The notes under the pieces: model-generated
Database searches by the model: none
Told to the model about the DNA's origin: nothing
Seen by the model: only the letters and a program-made list of their open reading frames with translations
Translations under genes and position numbers: made by a program
Part shown: positions 10,738-20,420 of the stretch, piece by piece
Layout: each line of letters begins with the position of its first letter
Numbering within the stretch: the stretch's first letter is position 1
Source: Rugalucina vietnamica
Taxonomy: Eukaryota > Mollusca > Bivalvia > Lucinida > Lucinidae
Direction: 5' to 3'
Assembly (NCBI GenBank): GCA_964017185.1
Contig: OZ024874.1
Span: 51,798,856-51,862,855 of the forward strand
Length of the DNA stretch: 64,000 nucleotides

Positions 10738-11043
10738 ATGGCTCAACTGTGGCTGTACTGCCTTCTCATAAACTGTGGCGACATCGAAACCAATCCCGGA
10801 CCCTGGACCGATACAGATACAAGCTCATCATCTCTTTCTTCTAACTCATATAGCACCTCATCACTTCCGTATGATACGCAACTTAGTATTTGTCACCATA
10901 ATATTCAAAGTTTACTACCAAAAATAGATCTTCTTCAGTATGAAATACAACCCTTTGACGTTTTTATTTTTTCTGAAACATGGCTCAATAACGATATAAA
11001 TTCAAACGAACTAAAAATAATCAATTTCAAGGAAATTAATTAG
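10738..11043 (+). pseudogene. LINE ORF2 N-terminus: 2A-like peptide and truncated endonuclease
   Basis: From the ATG at 10738 the frame starts with a hydrophobic stretch (WLYCLLI) running into NCGDIETNPGP. This matches the 2A/2A-like consensus D-x-E-x-NPG|P at residues 15-22. Such peptides make the ribosome skip the Gly-Pro bond, releasing a short leader from the downstream protein; they are known from several non-LTR retrotransposons. A Ser/Thr-rich linker follows, then the start of an apurinic-type endonuclease (CHHNIQSLLPKID, then FIFSETWL with the metal-binding Glu). The frame hits TAG at 11041 before the DFN and SDH motifs. The rest of the endonuclease is missing, and the RT frame starts at the same place in another frame. 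The open frame upstream of the ATG (to 10414) has further hydrophobic residues, so the true start could be earlier. Confidence 0.75.
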
Positions 11044-13267
11044 ACAAAGAAAACGGGTACATAAACAAGCAAAAAGAACTAATAACGATCATAAATGGGC
11101 CAAATATAGAAGACTAAGAAATAAAGTTATACAAAAAGTCAGAACAGCAAAAATATTATATGAAACAAATACAGCTTCGCGGCTCAAAGATAGTAATACA
11201 AATGTTAAAACTTGGTGGAAATTATCAAAACAAATTCTGAATATTGATAATAAAGGTGATACTATACCTTGTATTGAATATAATGGGAATACGTATGAAA
11301 CAAATAATGACAAGGCAGATGCATTAAACTCTTATTTTATTAGTCAGTCGAAACTACGGGATAATGTACCGGTTCTTCCGAGATCTATACCGCCTCCTTA
11401 TCGTACTCTGGAAATAATCAATATAAGTGAACAGGAAGTCAATGATGTCTTACGAAATCTTAATGTGACGAAAGCAACTGGTCCAGACCAAATTAGCCCG
11501 CGTTTATTAAAAGAAGGATCATCAGTGTTATGTGGGCCATTCAGTATATTCTTTAATCGCCTGATTCGGGAGGGGAAATTCCCCATAGTTTATAAGGAAT
11601 CAAACGTAATACCGATATATAAAAAGGGTGACCGGTCCTTGCCGTCAAACTTCCGACCCATATCTCTATTAAGCAATGTAGGTAAAACTATGGAACGCTG
11701 TACTCATAAACATGTTTATAACTATTGCATTTCAAATAATATTATTACACCGCTCCAGTCAGGGTTCGTTCGTGGCGATTCTACCACATATCAGCTGACA
11801 GACATTTATAATTCGTTTTGTGAGGCTGTCGACTCTGGAAAAGAGGTTCGCGTAGTATTTTGCGATATCAGCAAAGCTTTCGATAGAGTTTGGCATGCAG
11901 GCCTCCTACATAAACTCGAAAGCATAGGAATTTCAGGAAGGTTATTAGAATGGTTTCGAAATTATCTGGCGGATAGAAAACAACGTGTTGTCATCAATGG
12001 TAGTACTTCGGAATTCAAGTTAGTAGAATCAGGTGTTCCTCAAGGCTCTATATTAGGCCCCTTATTGTTTTTAATATACATTAATGATATAGTTCGTGAA
12101 CTTAATTGTAATGTTCGACTATTTGCTGATGACACGAGTTTGTTTATCATTGTAGAAGACCCTGCAACCGCTGCTAACGTCTTGAACTATAATCTTAACC
12201 GCATATATTCATGGGCTGGTGACTGGCTAGTAGACTTTAATGAAACTAAAACTGAAACGATGCTTTTATCTCGCAAATCAATTAAACCTATTCACCCTCA
12301 ACTCCTGATGAACAACACAGTGCTAAATACAGTGAATTCACATAAACATTTAGGCTTAATTTTCTCCAATGACTGTTCCTGGCATATACATATTGATGAA
12401 ATTACGAAAAAGGCATGGCAAAGGATAAACATATTAAGGGCTTTTAAATATAAATTGGATAGAAATTCCTTAGAACGTATGTATTTTTCTTTTATACGAC
12501 CCGTTCTTGAATATGGTGGAACAGTATGGGACAATTGTATAAAAGATGATAAAACTCGCATTGAAGCCATCCAAATTGAAGCTATGAGAATTGTAACAGG
12601 GGCAACAAAGTTGTGCAGTATAGCTAAACTCTATGATGATACGGGATGGGAATTATTACAGACAAGACGAACTAAGCAAAAACTTTTAATATTCTATAAA
12701 ATGGTGCACGGTCTAACTCCTAATTACCTGAACAACTTGGTACCTCCACTAGTCCAGGAAGTTTCACAATACTCTTTAAGGAATGCAAGAAATATATCTA
12801 CCCTAAGGTCTTACACAAATTTACATTATGATTCGTTCCTACCAACAGCAATACGAGAATGGAATAATTTATCAGAAGAAATAAGAAATTCACAAACGTT
12901 CCCAATCTTTAAATCTAAATTGTACGCCAACAGACGTAGGCCACCTTCATACTTTAATTACGGCCCCAGAACATTGCAAGTTCTTCAAACAAGATTAAGA
13001 CTAGAATGTAGTTCATTAAATCACCATCTTTCTAAGAAAAATATAGTTGACTCAGCAATTTGTTCTTGTGGGGCAATAGAAACCACAAAACATTACCTTT
13101 TAATCTGTCCTAATTACACTGCAGTTCGAAATCAAGTGCTTAGCAACTATTTAAACACGCCAATTAAAACATTATTGAGCGGAGATCCACTTTTAAACGA
13201 CGAAGCAAACCAAAATATTTTCAAAGCAGTTCAAACATTCATTGAACGAACAAAGCGCTTTTCCTAA
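11039..13267 (+). CDS. LINE ORF2 reverse transcriptase (CR1-like), endonuclease part lost
   Basis: The frame is open from about 11039; the first in-frame ATG is at 11465 and gives 600 aa. It begins with the basic connector that follows the endonuclease in such LINEs (KRTNNDHKWAKYRRLRNKV). Then come RT blocks: KATGPDQISPRLLK, VIPIYKKGD, NFRPISLL, LQSGFVRG, VFCDISKAFDRVWH (first catalytic Asp), SGVPQGSILGPLLFLIYINDI, and RLFADDTSLF with the catalytic Asp pair at 12122-12133. A thumb region and a C-terminal Cys-x-Cys...His...Cys knuckle (ICSCGAIETTKHYLLICP) follow. There are no stops across RT. The fusion to the upstream fragment is out of frame, so the element is defective. CR1-like is my best family guess; jockey or L2 relatives are possible. 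Confidence 0.85.
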   Translation: MRQRKRVHKQAKRTNNDHKWAKYRRLRNKVIQKVRTAKILYETNTASRLKDSNTNVKTWWKLSKQILNIDNKGDTIPCIEYNGNTYETNNDKADALNSYFISQSKLRDNVPVLPRSIPPPYRTLEIINISEQEVNDVLRNLNVTKATGPDQISPRLLKEGSSVLCGPFSIFFNRLIREGKFPIVYKESNVIPIYKKGDRSLPSNFRPISLLSNVGKTMERCTHKHVYNYCISNNIITPLQSGFVRGDSTTYQLTDIYNSFCEAVDSGKEVRVVFCDISKAFDRVWHAGLLHKLESIGISGRLLEWFRNYLADRKQRVVINGSTSEFKLVESGVPQGSILGPLLFLIYINDIVRELNCNVRLFADDTSLFIIVEDPATAANVLNYNLNRIYSWAGDWLVDFNETKTETMLLSRKSIKPIHPQLLMNNTVLNTVNSHKHLGLIFSNDCSWHIHIDEITKKAWQRINILRAFKYKLDRNSLERMYFSFIRPVLEYGGTVWDNCIKDDKTRIEAIQIEAMRIVTGATKLCSIAKLYDDTGWELLQTRRTKQKLLIFYKMVHGLTPNYLNNLVPPLVQEVSQYSLRNARNISTLRSYTNLHYDSFLPTAIREWNNLSEEIRNSQTFPIFKSKLYANRRRPPSYFNYGPRTLQVLQTRLRLECSSLNHHLSKKNIVDSAICSCGAIETTKHYLLICPNYTAVRNQVLSNYLNTPIKTLLSGDPLLNDEANQNIFKAVQTFIERTKRFS

Positions 13268-13599
13268 ACATGATCTTTACTGTAACCTTGCCTATCACGT
13301 GGGTGCGGTGCGGGATTGTTGGGGGTCATCTGGTGACGCGGCCTCGATGAGCAACATACACACTTTTTTTCTTTTCTTTTGATCATTGGTGCATTTTATC
13401 CAAAACCGCTTTATTGTCAAGTGATATCCATGACATGCGTTTTCATTTAAACGTAACTATACATCTCTTGGAGAGGATATATATAAGCTATTACAGCTTG
13501 CTTTCCAATCCAAATGCTCAATATAATATGCTTGTAACATATATATGTATTAATGGAAAAAATAAATATTGTTTAAACCAACGATTAAGTGTAATAGCT
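13268..13599. other. Probable LINE 3' UTR and flank
   Basis: It follows the RT stop codon. A GC-richer stretch at 13290-13350 (CACGTGGGTGCGGTGCGGG) may be 3' UTR. I see no clear poly-A or microsatellite tail, so the 3' end is not fixed. Confidence 0.35.
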
Positions 13600-13712
13600 T
13601 TGTTACATATTCACGTATCTGCGGCGTATCGCTCGCGTATCTATGATAATGTCGATACGCCGAGGTCTGAGCCGTATCAGTTTGTTCAAGCGACGTATGT
13701 GGTTTGTTCATA
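13600..13712. repeat. CGTA/GATACGCC-word block 2
   Basis: CACGTATCTGCGGCGTATCG, TCGCGTATC and GTCGATACGCC share the vocabulary of the 7140 and 15130-16275 blocks. Confidence 0.5.
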
Positions 13713-13929
13713 AATAACGTAGACTTTTGCTGTAAAACGCTCACTGAGCAAAGTATGGTACTGAAACATGTATTATGTTGTTTTGGATTTCACGTGTAAT
13801 TAGTGAACCAAATTTAAGCGTGATAACGTTGATACTATAGGCACACGAGCTGTTTATTTTACCATGGTAACGGTCACGCGGGTCACTCAGATTTTTTACC
13901 TCCTTTGTGTGCATTTAGTTAAGAAATGA

Positions 13930-14067
13930 ATTTCATTTTTCTGGTGTTCATGGAGCTTTGAACCGCAGTGGGTCGCGTGCAAAGTGAATGAACCCCAGGG
14001 GTTCATGTAAGCTTTGCTAGCGACCCACTGCGGTTCATAGTTCCATGAACAACAGAAAAACTAAACT
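13930..14067. mobile_element. Long fold-back palindrome
   Basis: The left arm (TTTCTGGTGTTCATGG, then GAACCGCAGTGGGTCGC, then GAATGAACCCC) is the near-perfect reverse complement of the right arm (GGGGTTCATG, then GCGACCCACTGCGGTTC, then CCATGAACAACAGAAA). The axis is near 13997. It is probably a small MITE. GTTCATGGAAGTATGAAC at 14282 may be a related fragment. Confidence 0.7.
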
Positions 14068-14521
14068 CATTGCTTATATTTACATTCATTTCTCTCTATC
14101 GCTCGTTGAAAAATCACAAATGCGGTCATATTTACCAGCAAACAGAGAATCTACACACAGTGTGTGTTCAAACAGCGGAACGGCGTCGACGTTTATGTTG
14201 ATGTAACGTTCAATCAGATTGGCGAGATTCATGATTTTTGACGTCAAGTTTGGATTACGTCACGTCGCGTGACCCAATGTTGTTCATGGAAGTATGAACA
14301 CAGATGAACATCTAATGGTTCATCTAAGGAGGTTTTAGAAAAAATGTAAATATTTGCTTATAAAACAGTTGATGATCAATGCATTAGCTTGAAATTACGT
14401 CAGAATTACACCGAGCGTTATTACAAAGTTAGCTGATACAATGACGCGATTTGGCAACTGCATTCGGAAGTAAACATTAATTTCCTCGGAGCCAACGTCA
14501 AAACGCCCAGTTCTTGCGGCA

Positions 14522-14893
14522 ATGGATCGCCTTGAAAACCGTGCAGTAATCAAATTTTGTCGAGATCCCGGGGAAACACCAATAGAAGTTTACAAAATGA
14601 TTACTGTAGCACGAAGTAAGACTTCTGTAAGTCAGACATTGATCTTTAAGTGGTATAAAAGGTTTCAGGAGTGTGGAGATTTGATTCAAGAGCGGGCTGG
14701 TCGAGGGCAGAAATCAAGTGTCAGGAAGAAAACGTTGACGTCGATTTGTGACGCCCTGGGTGGAGAGGGACGATCGATTGTCCATGCCCTGTCCGAAAGG
14801 TTCGATTTGAGTATAGGTGCTGTCTACAAAGTGTTGACAAAGCAGCTGAACATGTCAAAGATGCATTATGGTGACTACTTTGAGAAAAAATGA
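14522..14893 (+). pseudogene. Mariner/SETMAR-type helix-turn-helix fragment (123 aa)
   Basis: The sequence RAVIKFCRDPGETPIEVYKMI...FKWYKRFQECGD...ERAGRGQK matches the N-terminal DNA-binding domain of mariner-family transposases and related domesticated HTH proteins (first helix-turn-helix, then an x-W-x-x-RF motif and a GR-rich linker). A second helical part (IVHALSERFDLSIGAVYKVL) follows. The frame ends at 14893 where a DD(D/E) catalytic domain should begin, and none follows. I see no TIRs. It is either a truncated transposase or a standalone HTH relic. Confidence 0.65.
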
Positions 14894-15129
14894 ACACATC
14901 AATAACAGGTCTTCATCACTCAACGGTAATGACGTAGTTGACGTCGCGTTGCCCAGTTGACGTGCCCCGCGGTCATGGTACAAGGTGTCTTTGGGAGCCT
15001 GGAACTTTCCTAAAACTCATCGGATCTACACCAAACTCGGCCACAGGGCGGCGAATTGATAGGGAAACATGCTGATATTATTTTTAATGCAATGTTTTAA
15101 CACGTTTTTAATTTATGAAATTAGTTTAC

Positions 15130-15669
15130 GTTATTTATGGAAATCCCTCGTATGTTCCACGTACGTGTGACGTTCCTGCTACGTTCCCGTGGCATATCAG
15201 TGACTTATCTGTATTCGTATGGAATTTCACTTTCGTATGTACGGCGTATCAAGGCGTATGTGTTACGTACGTGTTACGTATGTATGGCGTATGAAGTGTA
15301 CTCGTGACGTATCTACGGCGTACATGTATGTAAGTTACGTTCTATTCTTATCTGCGACGCATCTGCTCTGTACCATTTGCTTTTTTTAAATCTATGAGAA
15401 CAAACGGTTGTGTTCACTTTGTTCATGCAATTCGCACATTACTGTTATCAATTATCAGAGGTCGAAGATACCACAGGAGAAATCTGGATAATCTAGATTG
15501 ACACCGAAGAAAACAAAACACAAGGGGGTGATATCTCCAAGCTCCCAATACTTGTCTAAACACGAAATGAACAAAGACTGAGGCTACACCAAGCGTAGCC
15601 TTGCAAGAACACTACACGGCACCCCGGACCGTGAGAAACATCTGATCCAGGACTTCGGGAAAAAAAACG

Positions 15670-15768
<99 letters not shown>

Positions 15769-16275
15769 GCAATAAGATTCTCTTGGAACGCCACAAAATA
15801 TTCCTAATACTCCTTATACGTCACACATACTCCACAACAGCGAAACGTACATAGCACATACGCCATTGATACGCGAGATATGCCACACGTACGTACGCCG
15901 TAGATACGAAAAGAGTGTCGAGGATACGCCACAAATACGTCACACGTAGGAAAGGTACACTCTACATACGCCACGGTTACGTGGCATGTTACCCGCGACG
16001 TACGTGTGGCGTATCAGGAGTATGAGCTACGTATCTACGGCGTATCTGCCACGTTGCTTTCGTATGTAACACATATGTGTGACGTATGTACGGCGTATCG
16101 GACTTGCCACGTACGCCAACGGCTACGAATTTTTAAGTGTACACATAAAAAAACGTAGCACCTCGGCGTATGAGCTACGTATCGTGGAGTATGAGCTACG
16201 TATGCTCACGTATGTACGACGTACGCGTGACGGACCTTTTGTATATTGATACGCCGTAGATACGTGAGTCGATAC
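15130..16275. repeat. CGTA/GATACGCC-word block 3, split by an AT microsatellite
   Basis: Words such as TACGTGTGACG, GGCGTATC, GATACGCC, GTACGCCGTAGATACG and TATCTACGGCGTA recur densely in both orientations at 15130-15345 and 15790-16275. Between them lie ordinary sequence and a long (AT)n at 15686-15764. No open frame fits it. It resembles the iterated subterminal repeats of a DNA transposon or a decayed satellite. Confidence 0.7.
15686..15764. repeat. (AT)n microsatellite
   Basis: About 39 uninterrupted AT dinucleotides preceded by an A-rich run. The Ile-Tyr minus-strand frames here are artefacts. Confidence 0.98.
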
Positions 16276-16559
16276 GCAATAGTATGACAGCGGTTTAAGT
16301 AATACATCACCTAGAAACGGTGTATATATATAGCTGTTTGAGTGTTACTCCAGTGTCACCAAACTGCATTTTACTAATTTTATAAGCAATTGATACAAGT
16401 AGCTCGACAATGACCACAGACAGATCAAAGACCGAGTAAGTATCGAAAATGACATGCGCACGACACTGATACTGGCCTGTCAGTAGCATTATGACTCGTC
16501 GGGCCATATTTACTTGGATATAATGGATTTAGAACATTTTATAAATCAAATCATATCAT

Positions 16560-16715
16560 TCGTGTATCATAGCCTCTGTGGTGTAGTTTTGTTAGGCAAA
16601 ACATGACCATGTGTTCCACCCCGAGCTTCTCCAGATCTTCGGGTGAGACATAAAACCAAGATCCCGTCCTCGTGCGACCATAGCTGTTGACTGGGACGTA
16701 AAAACCAAATAATCA
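16560..16715 (+). mobile_element. SINE 3' part, plus strand
   Basis: TCGTGCGACCATAGCTGTTGACTGGGACGTAAAAACC followed by AATAATCAAATCAA is a SINE tail of the kind also seen (minus strand) at 44535. The 5' part is degraded. Confidence 0.6.
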
Positions 16716-16924
16716 AATCAACTTAATGCACATGACTGTAACATATATATTGTCCATACTCTTTCATCATTTGGTCTTCCGATCAAAATGACGACTTTTC
16801 TATCCAAAACTTCAGCATATCGCTTTTAGCGTTTCCTGTTGGTGTGTGCGGATTTGGAATTTAATTGTTTTAGTTCCTCTGCATTTTTACGTTTTCACTT
16901 TTTAAATGTTCCTTACGTTCTAAG

Positions 16925-17085
16925 GAATGTCGGGACGGAGTCACCGCTTCTGGGGTTTTAACCAGCACTCTGGGATGTTAATGTGTCTTACTCAAGGACG
17001 CAGCACTATGCCACCAGTGGGGATCGAACAAAAGGACCTCTCCACACGGAGTCCGATGCTCTATCAGAACTCCCCTACTTTTTGG
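16925..17085 (-). mobile_element. tRNA-headed SINE, minus strand (degenerate)
   Basis: It shares GGGACGGAGTCACCGCT, TTAATGTGTCTTACTCAAGGAC, GTGGGGATCGAAC and CGGAGTCCGATGCT with the better copy at 44535-44737. On the minus strand the head reads ...CATCGGACTCCG... with a damaged B box. Confidence 0.65.
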
Positions 17086-17224
17086 AGTCAACCACATACG
17101 TTCTAACTAAGAAAATGAATACCCACACTTTATGTTTTCGTTCATAAATAACGGAGTTATAGGCGTTTGAATTTCTGAAGTGACACACCTTTAATGACAT
17201 CAAGTAAATGGAAACGCCAGAAGT

Positions 17225-17350
17225 AATCCAAAATATACGTGAAGGTATAGGCTGATATCAGTCACTAGTGACTTTTGATATCAGTGAGATTTGATATCAG
17301 TGAAATTTCATATCAATGAAAATACCAATTTTATCAAGTTTTGATATACA
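17225..17350. repeat. Short iterated TTGATATCAGTGA block
   Basis: GATATCAGT- and GATATCAGTGA-type words repeat four to five times with sequence drift (CATATCAATGAAA). No further structure seen. Confidence 0.6.
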
Positions 17351-17389
17351 TTGGTTTTCACTGTAAAGTATAAAATAACTTTTTTTACT

Positions 17390-17900
17390 TATATAGAATG
17401 AGCCCGGTGGAGCCACGTTTTTGCTGTGTTCTAACACAGTGTCGTCACTATGCAGGCCGGTGGATCCCGGTTTTACTTCGGTAAAAAGGTACAAGTATGC
17501 AAAGATCAGGAAAAGGCGTAAACCCCGATGTTAAGCCGGATGGTTGTCAACGATGGTGTCGGTGAGAACCGGGCCCAAAACGGGCTTCACGGTGGGCAAA
17601 GTTTTAAAGGTCCGGTTCGTCATTAAGGAGTTCCGATGAAGGCACAGCTTGTGTCGAATAGCACGGTGTCGTCTTTATTACCCCCAGTTTACGTCGGATC
17701 ATCCCGGTTTATCATGCTCGAACGCTTTGTCCCGGTGTCGCCCAGTTCTGCACCAGAATGTCCCGGCTTGCCACGCATTTCCATGGTGGCGCTATGGTTA
17801 TATCCCGGTCCGGCACGATTCATCCTGGTTCCGGGACAGTTAGATCGAGCATTAAACCGTCTTCTACTATGTAAGTTAGCACCGTACTTCTTTGCCTAAA
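17390..17900. other. GC-richer island with CCGGT words, unassigned
   Basis: CCCGGT, CCGGTG and ACCGGG words occur throughout (e.g. TCCCGGTTTATCATG, TATCCCGGTCCGG), and base composition differs sharply from its neighbours. The 87-aa open frame at 17636-17899 is not recognisable. It may be an old repeat. Confidence 0.4.
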
Positions 17901-17935
17901 AGAATAATATAATACAACTGTAAGTTTAATAAGGT

Positions 17936-18249
17936 ATTCTAACACACCTCGCCTATATAGCCAATGGTAAAAAACGTGTTATATTGTGCAACAATTTCAC
18001 TGGGCGAATAAGCGTGACGTTACTTTGCGGCATTTGTGACGTCAGCTATCCCACAAAGCAGCGTTAGACGGTGAAACGTCGTTTTAGCGCACATTCTAAC
18101 ACACCTCGCCTATATAGCCAATGGTAAAAAACGTGTTATATTGTGCAACAATTTCACTGGGCGAATAAGCGTGACGTTACTTTGCGGCATTTGTGACGTC
18201 AGCTATCCCACAAAGCAGCGTTAGACGGTGAAACGTCGTTTTAGCGCAC
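17936..18249. repeat. Two identical 157-bp direct repeats
   Basis: 17936-18092 and 18093-18249 appear identical base for base. Each starts ATTCTAACACACCTCGCC and contains TGTGACGTCAGC. The inverse of the start (GTGTGTTAGAAT) appears at 18373-18384 and in the second 311-bp unit, so it may be the TIR of a composite element. Confidence 0.9.
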
Positions 18250-18250
18250 A

Positions 18251-18872
18251 ACAAACGTAATAAGTGTGTGTAAATACCAGCATTACAGTCAAATATTTGG
18301 CGGGATATTTGCAATGCAATGGCGGAAAGCTGAACGATATCGACGGTTTCAGCAACATTTATTACGTTTATTGTGTGTTAGAATCGAAATAGATCAGCTC
18401 AAGTGCGTGAATTGTTGAGTAATAATTCACTGTTTGTCGGTCAGTTGTAAGAAGATAAATCACTCGCGCTACGCGCTCGTGATTTGATCTTCTTTACAAC
18501 TGACCTCCAAACAGTGAATTATTACTCAACAATTCACTGCTAGAGCTGATCTATTTCTTAAACAAACGTAATAAGTGTGTGTAAATACCAGCATTAAAGT
18601 CAAATATTTGGCGGGATATCTGCAATGCAATGGCGGAAAGCTGAACGATATCGACGGTTTCAGCAACATTTATTCCGTTTATTGTGTGTTAGAATCGAAA
18701 TAGATCAGCTCAAGTGCGTGAATTGTTGAGTAATAATTCACTGTTTGTCGGTCAGTTGTAAGAAGATAAATCACTCGCGCTACGCGCTCGTGATTTGATC
18801 TTCTTTACAATTGACCTCCAAACAGTGAATTATTACTCAACAATTCACTGCTAGAGCTGATCTATTTTTTAA
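18251..18872. repeat. Two near-identical 311-bp direct repeats, each with a long hairpin
   Basis: The units start at 18251 and 18562 (ACAAACGTAATAAGTGTGTG) and differ at only a handful of bases. Each contains an inverted repeat with ~75-bp arms, from GATCAGCTCAAGTGCGTGAA to TTCACTGCTAGAGCTGATC. The axis is at the palindromic CGCGCTACGCGCTCG. Confidence 0.9.
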
Positions 18873-20420
18873 ATCTTGTGCAAACGAGCAAAATTTGTGG
18901 TAGAGGACAAGTCTGAAGCAAGATAACTACGAAAACTACTTCCACCGTGCAGTGTTCTTCAACAAGGCTCTTTTAAGCTTCGCATAATATTGGTTGACAC
19001 CCAGAAACCTAGCAACCGCTGGCGTCGCTCCAACATGACTGAAAAAATGTTGACCAGTAAATTTCATCGAACCACTTAGGTATAAAATGACAAAATTAGT
19101 TACGATCCGACCATTTAGTACCCAGATAGCTAGGGCGGAAATGATGAAAGTGGTTACGAAAGAATGGTTTCAATTGGGTACGAAATATACAAAAATGTGT
19201 ACGAAAAGACCGAAGTGGTTTTCAAAATGACATGGGTTCGAAAAATCAACAACAACAAAACATTCGCGTACGAAACGATTGGAAACCATAGTGAAAATAA
19301 ATGAAAATGTATCACTCAATGAAAATTTTACCTCAGCGCTCTCAATAGGTCTTGGAGGAATCTGTGTCTGGCTTCCACTAACAATGCCTAAAACGATAAA
19401 ATCATGCAATATGACCTGGTACAGTTTACTAGACAATGGCGAATCACTAAGAGATCTATCGCTATTATTTTAAACACGACCATGGGAATGTTAATCTATT
19501 TGATACTAAGAACATCTAACATATCTCAGCTTTACAGGAAAATAATAATTTTAATTCATTCAATTTCTTAATGGGAGATAACTCTGTTGATATGATACCT
19601 CCTGCATTAGACAATGGCGAACCAAACTCGACAATGGCGAATCAATTAGACTATAGCCAAAAAGAAACCATTTTAGAAGGGAATTTTGGCACACAAATGG
19701 TGCAATCAACATGTGAGACTAAATGGTGTTCGATAATTCTGTGTTAATTTGCTTTTGTGCTTTACGTTAACTGTCAACAGCAAATGCCATATCGGAAAGG
19801 TCAATTTTACCGATTTAAGCATGTCTTATTGCTTTAACGAATCAATGTAAGCCTAAAAGCAAGATGGTTAAACCACGACTTGCACCAATATTAGTTACGC
19901 AATTGACCAAACCAAATGGTTCCAGGGCAAGCTTTCAAAAGGTAGATTATCAGTACTTTGTGCACATTCTTTTCACTACACAAAGTATGATTCGCTATTG
20001 TCGAATTTACATGTACATCTTTCTCCGCTTATATCTACCTTCAATGTCAAAACTTTTATCAAAAACAGGCATATTGCACAACTAGGGATATTAGGCATTA
20101 AAGTAATGCAAAAGTGGTCATCATCAAATGCTAAGAAACGAGGTATGAAACGCATTTTATCTGAATGTTACATTTTGTGGAACAATAAACTAGGCATCTT
20201 AGTTAAGGGGTCAAGCGTTTCAGTAACCCTGATTTTATTGTCCGGTGGAATTTTGACTCCATTCTTTTACCAAACCCCAAGGCTTAGATAAAAGTAAATG
20301 ACTGAGTTATAAAATAAATAATATTTTGTCTAAGTTTCAAGAAATTCTGCAATATCTTTACGAGTGGTTCGCCATTGTCGATGATTCTCTATTGTCGAGT
20401 TCACTGTATGTATAACATGA
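18873..20420. mobile_element. Possible DNA element with iterated GACAATGGCGAA motif
   Basis: GACAATGGCGAA(T/C) occurs at about 19432, 19611 and 19630. Its reverse complement (TTCGCTATTGTCGA, TTCGCCATTGTCGA) occurs near 19990 and 20367. Repeats pointing inward from both sides of 19430-20400 resemble subterminal repeats. No transposase frame is visible. Confidence 0.4.

Noticed and set aside
7681..13267. A single intact two-ORF LINE from 7.7 to 13.3 kb
   Set aside because: ORF1 and ORF2 are 2 kb apart with a MITE and a tRNA-like piece between, and ORF2 has lost most of its endonuclease. One interrupted element is possible, but two separate copies are as likely.
15584..15796. Minus-strand Ile-Tyr repeat proteins
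   Set aside because: Both frames are translations of the (AT)n microsatellite.
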